Origin: Opitutaceae bacterium
GTDB taxonomy: Bacteria; Verrucomicrobiota; Verrucomicrobiia; Opitutales; Opitutaceae
NCBI GenBank assembly: GCA_005786775.1
Contig: SYDD01000327.1
Location: 1 to 8,429 of the forward strand
Direction: 5' to 3'
DNA length: 8,429 nt
Below, piece by piece: positions 6,171 through 8,429 of this stretch. Position 1 is the stretch's first letter; every line of letters starts with the position of its first letter. The translations under genes and the position numbers were made by a program. The notes beneath the pieces are model-generated. The model searched no databases, was not told the DNA's origin, and saw only the letters and a program-made list of their open reading frames with translations.

Positions 6171-8426
6171 CTACAGGGAGGCTCGGACCTTCTGCACCTC
6201 AAAGCACTCGATGACGTCGCCCGGCGCGTAGCCGTTGAAATCGTCGAGCTTGATGCCGCACTCGAGGCCCGCGCGGACCTCATTGGCGTCGTCCTTGAAC
6301 CGGCGCAGGGTCCCAACCCGGCCCTCGTGCAGGATCTCGCGACCCCGGCGCAGACGCGCGCTCGCATTGCGGTTGATCTTGCCCTCGGTGACCAGACAGC
6401 CGGCCACGAAACCCTTCGCCAGCGGGAAGACCTGCCGGACCTCGGCCGCACCCGTCTTAATCTCCTTGATGTCGGGATCGAGCAGATCGGCCATCATCTC
6501 GCGGACCTTGTCACCCATTTCGTAGATGATGTCGTAAGTCTCGATCCGCACCCCGTGGTGCTTGGCGAGCGGCGTGACGCCATTCTCCAAGCGCGTGTGG
6601 AAGCCAATGATCAGAGCTCCGGACGCCCCCGCCATCAGCACGTCGTTCTTGGTAACTAGGCCCACCTCGATGGAGACGATCTCCAACTGGACCTTCGTAC
6701 TCTTGATTCCGTCGAGGATGACCCGGACCGCCTCCGAGGAGCCGAAGACGTCCGTCTTGATAATGACCTTGAGGACCTTGGCCTGCGTCGCGGCGATGTT
6801 GGCGAAGAGCCGCTCGACCGAGACCTCCTTGGGGGCCGCGGCGGCCGTGGTTGCCTCTTTCTTCAGGCGGAGCGTCTCCTCCTCAGCAAGCTGCTCGGCC
6901 TCCCGGGCGTTCTTGACCGCTTTGAAGGCGGCTCCGCTATCCGGAGTGCCAGACCAACCAATGACCCTCACGGGGGTACCGGGGGTGGCTTCCTTTACGT
7001 TGCGGCCCTGATCGTCGAACATCGCCCGGACCTTGGCGTAGTTGGGACCGCTCACGAGGGCGTCGCCCACCCGCAGCGTCCCGCGCTGGACGATGACCGT
7101 GGCGAGGGGGCCGCGGCCGAAGTCGATCTCAGACTCGATAATCAGTCCGCTGGCCTCGGCTTTCGGGTTGGCCTTCAGCTCCAGGACATCGGCCTGCAGC
7201 AGGATCATATCGAGCAGCTCGGTAATGCCTTGGTTTTTAATCGCGGCGACCGGCACCGTGATGGTCTCCCCGCCCCAATCTTCGGGGGCGATGCCGCGCT
7301 GCTGCATCTGGTTTTTCACCTGGTCCAGATTGGCGCCCTTCACGTCCATCTTATTGACGGCGACCAGCAGGGCGAAGCGCTCCGGATGGGATTGCTTCTC
7401 GGCGAGAGCGATCTTGAGGGCCTCCTCTGTCTGCGGCATGAACCCGTCGTCCGCCGCCACCACCAAAATGGCGATGTCGGTAACGCTGGCACCGCGGGCG
7501 CGCATATTGGTGAAGGCAGCGTGGCAGGGGGTGTCGAGGAAAGTGAGCTTCCGACCGTTGAACTCGATCTGGTAGGCGCCGATATGCTGGGTGATGCCGC
7601 CTGCCTCTCCGGCGGCCACGTTGGCCTTGCGGATGGCGTCTAGGAGGGAGGTCTTGCCGTGGTCAACATGGCCGAGGATGCAGACCACCGGGGGCCGCGA
7701 GACGAGGTGCTTAGATTCATCCTCCTCCGGCTGCTTCTTCTCTTTCTTCTCCTTCGCCGCTTGCTGGGCGGCGGCATCCCCGCGGTGCTTGATCTCCAAC
7801 AGAAAGCCATACTTCTCGGCCACCTTTTGGGCGACCGCCTCGTCAATGGTGGAGTTCATGGCCGCGAAGCCCACCAATTGATTGAGCTCCGAGATCAGCT
7901 TAAAAGGCTTCAGGCCCAACGCGACGGCGAAGTCCCGCACCACGATGGGCGGCTTTAGGTGGAGCACCTTGACGTCGCCCTGCATGGTGATGTGGGCGAC
8001 CGGAGCCGGGGCAGCGCTGCCTGGTAAGGGCGGGGTCTTCGGGGCCAGCACGGGCGCGGGAGCTGAGGCGGGCGCGCGGGGCGGCAGCGCGGGGGGCTTG
8101 GGCGCGAGAGTCGGCGCCGGGGCAGCGGGCGCGATTACGGCCGCCGGGCGCTGGGGCGGCGTAACCAGGGCCGAACGGACCGGGGGGGCATTCACCACGA
8201 CCGACGGACGGGCGGCGGGCGGAGCGGAAGGCGGGGCCACCACCATCGGGGGCCGCGAAACCGGAGGCGGGGGGAACACCGGCGGCGGTGCCGAGACCGG
8301 CTTGGGCAACGCAGGGGGCGCGGGCGGGGCGGAAATCGGTTTCGGCGCCGCCGGAGCGAGCAGGTCCTGGATGGCGGACAGGCCCGGGAAAAGCTGGCGG
8401 AACTGTGCCGCGGATCCAGCTTGGCC
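6171..8426 (-). CDS. infB: translation initiation factor IF-2 (5' end incomplete or frame-disrupted)
   Basis: IF2 is the GTPase that brings fMet-tRNA to the 30S subunit and promotes subunit joining. Numbering from the TTG at 8309 as 1: a Pro/Ala-rich linker (1-105), an IF2_N domain (about 112-176, VKVLHLKPPIVVRDF), a Lys/Glu-rich linker (180-200), the G domain with G1 GHVDHGKT (213-220), G2 GGITQHIG (237-244), G3 DTPCH (259-263), G4 NKMD (319-322), and G5-like VAAIKN (354-359), then domains II, III (about 498-600) and C2, ending at 712. G3 has Cys where the GTPase consensus has Gly, and G5 has Ala where Ser-Ala is usual. The segment before G4 is a few residues longer than in typical IF2. The frame is open rightwards from 8309 to 8426, where an in-frame TGA (8429-8427) blocks it; no ATG occurs before 8246 and no ribosome-binding site is seen, so the true start must be elsewhere. 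Function is certain, the N-terminus is not. Confidence 0.95.
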   Translation of the reverse strand, partial: GQAGSAAQFRQLFPGLSAIQDLLAPAAPKPISAPPAPPALPKPVSAPPPVFPPPPVSRPPMVVAPPSAPPAARPSVVVNAPPVRSALVTPPQRPAAVIAPAAPAPTLAPKPPALPPRAPASAPAPVLAPKTPPLPGSAAPAPVAHITMQGDVKVLHLKPPIVVRDFAVALGLKPFKLISELNQLVGFAAMNSTIDEAVAQKVAEKYGFLLEIKHRGDAAAQQAAKEKKEKKQPEEDESKHLVSRPPVVCILGHVDHGKTSLLDAIRKANVAAGEAGGITQHIGAYQIEFNGRKLTFLDTPCHAAFTNMRARGASVTDIAILVVAADDGFMPQTEEALKIALAEKQSHPERFALLVAVNKMDVKGANLDQVKNQMQQRGIAPEDWGGETITVPVAAIKNQGITELLDMILLQADVLELKANPKAEASGLIIESEIDFGRGPLATVIVQRGTLRVGDALVSGPNYAKVRAMFDDQGRNVKEATPGTPVRVIGWSGTPDSGAAFKAVKNAREAEQLAEEETLRLKKEATTAAAAPKEVSVERLFANIAATQAKVLKVIIKTDVFGSSEAVRVILDGIKSTKVQLEIVSIEVGLVTKNDVLMAGASGALIIGFHTRLENGVTPLAKHHGVRIETYDIIYEMGDKVREMMADLLDPDIKEIKTGAAEVRQVFPLAKGFVAGCLVTEGKINRNASARLRRGREILHEGRVGTLRRFKDDANEVRAGLECGIKLDDFNGYAPGDVIECFEVQKVRASL

Positions 8427-8429
8427 TCA

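Noticed and set aside
8025..8340. Repetitive GC-rich tract that could be taken for a DNA repeat array
   Set aside because: It encodes the Pro/Ala-rich linker of IF2; the units are irregular and stay in the coding frame, so it is low-complexity coding sequence.

Overview
The window is a high-GC bacterial chromosome segment in which every supported gene lies on the minus strand, so transcription runs from the right edge to the left. Most of it is a conserved translation/RNA/flavin gene cluster: infB (5' end problematic at the right edge), rbfA, an nrnA-type DHH phosphoesterase, truB and ribF. The four junctions are 34, 2, 3 and about 15 bases, so this looks like one operon of the nusA-infB type. 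The operon joins ribosome subunit maturation (RbfA), initiation (IF2), tRNA pseudouridylation (TruB), nanoRNA/pAp turnover (NrnA) and FMN/FAD synthesis (RibF).

Left of ribF come a tRNA-Val(GAC) with encoded CCA, a clpS gene (N-degron adaptor of the Clp protease), and a 153-residue gene that overlaps clpS by 14 bases. That small protein resembles the DUF2017 proteins that follow clpS in Actinobacteria, and the ClpS itself carries the actinobacterial-looking NDPVNLMSYV motif.

A non-coding, locally AT-rich gap of about 324 bases (1722-2045) follows. It holds inverted repeats and a plausible promoter. Next is a two-component pair: a NarL/FixJ-type response regulator overlapping a short soluble histidine kinase with no recognisable sensor domain. 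A further gene may begin at the extreme left edge.

The organism is a high-GC bacterium. IF2 sequence style, the gene order and the small soluble kinase/regulator pair would suit Verrucomicrobiota (Opitutales-like), but this is a recollection-based inference and not proven here. I see no mobile element, CRISPR array or phage gene. No clearly new multi-gene system is present. The points most worth a second look are a Gly-to-Cys change in the IF2 G3 motif, a likely frame problem at the infB 5' end, and the clpS/DUF2017-like pair outside its usual phylum.
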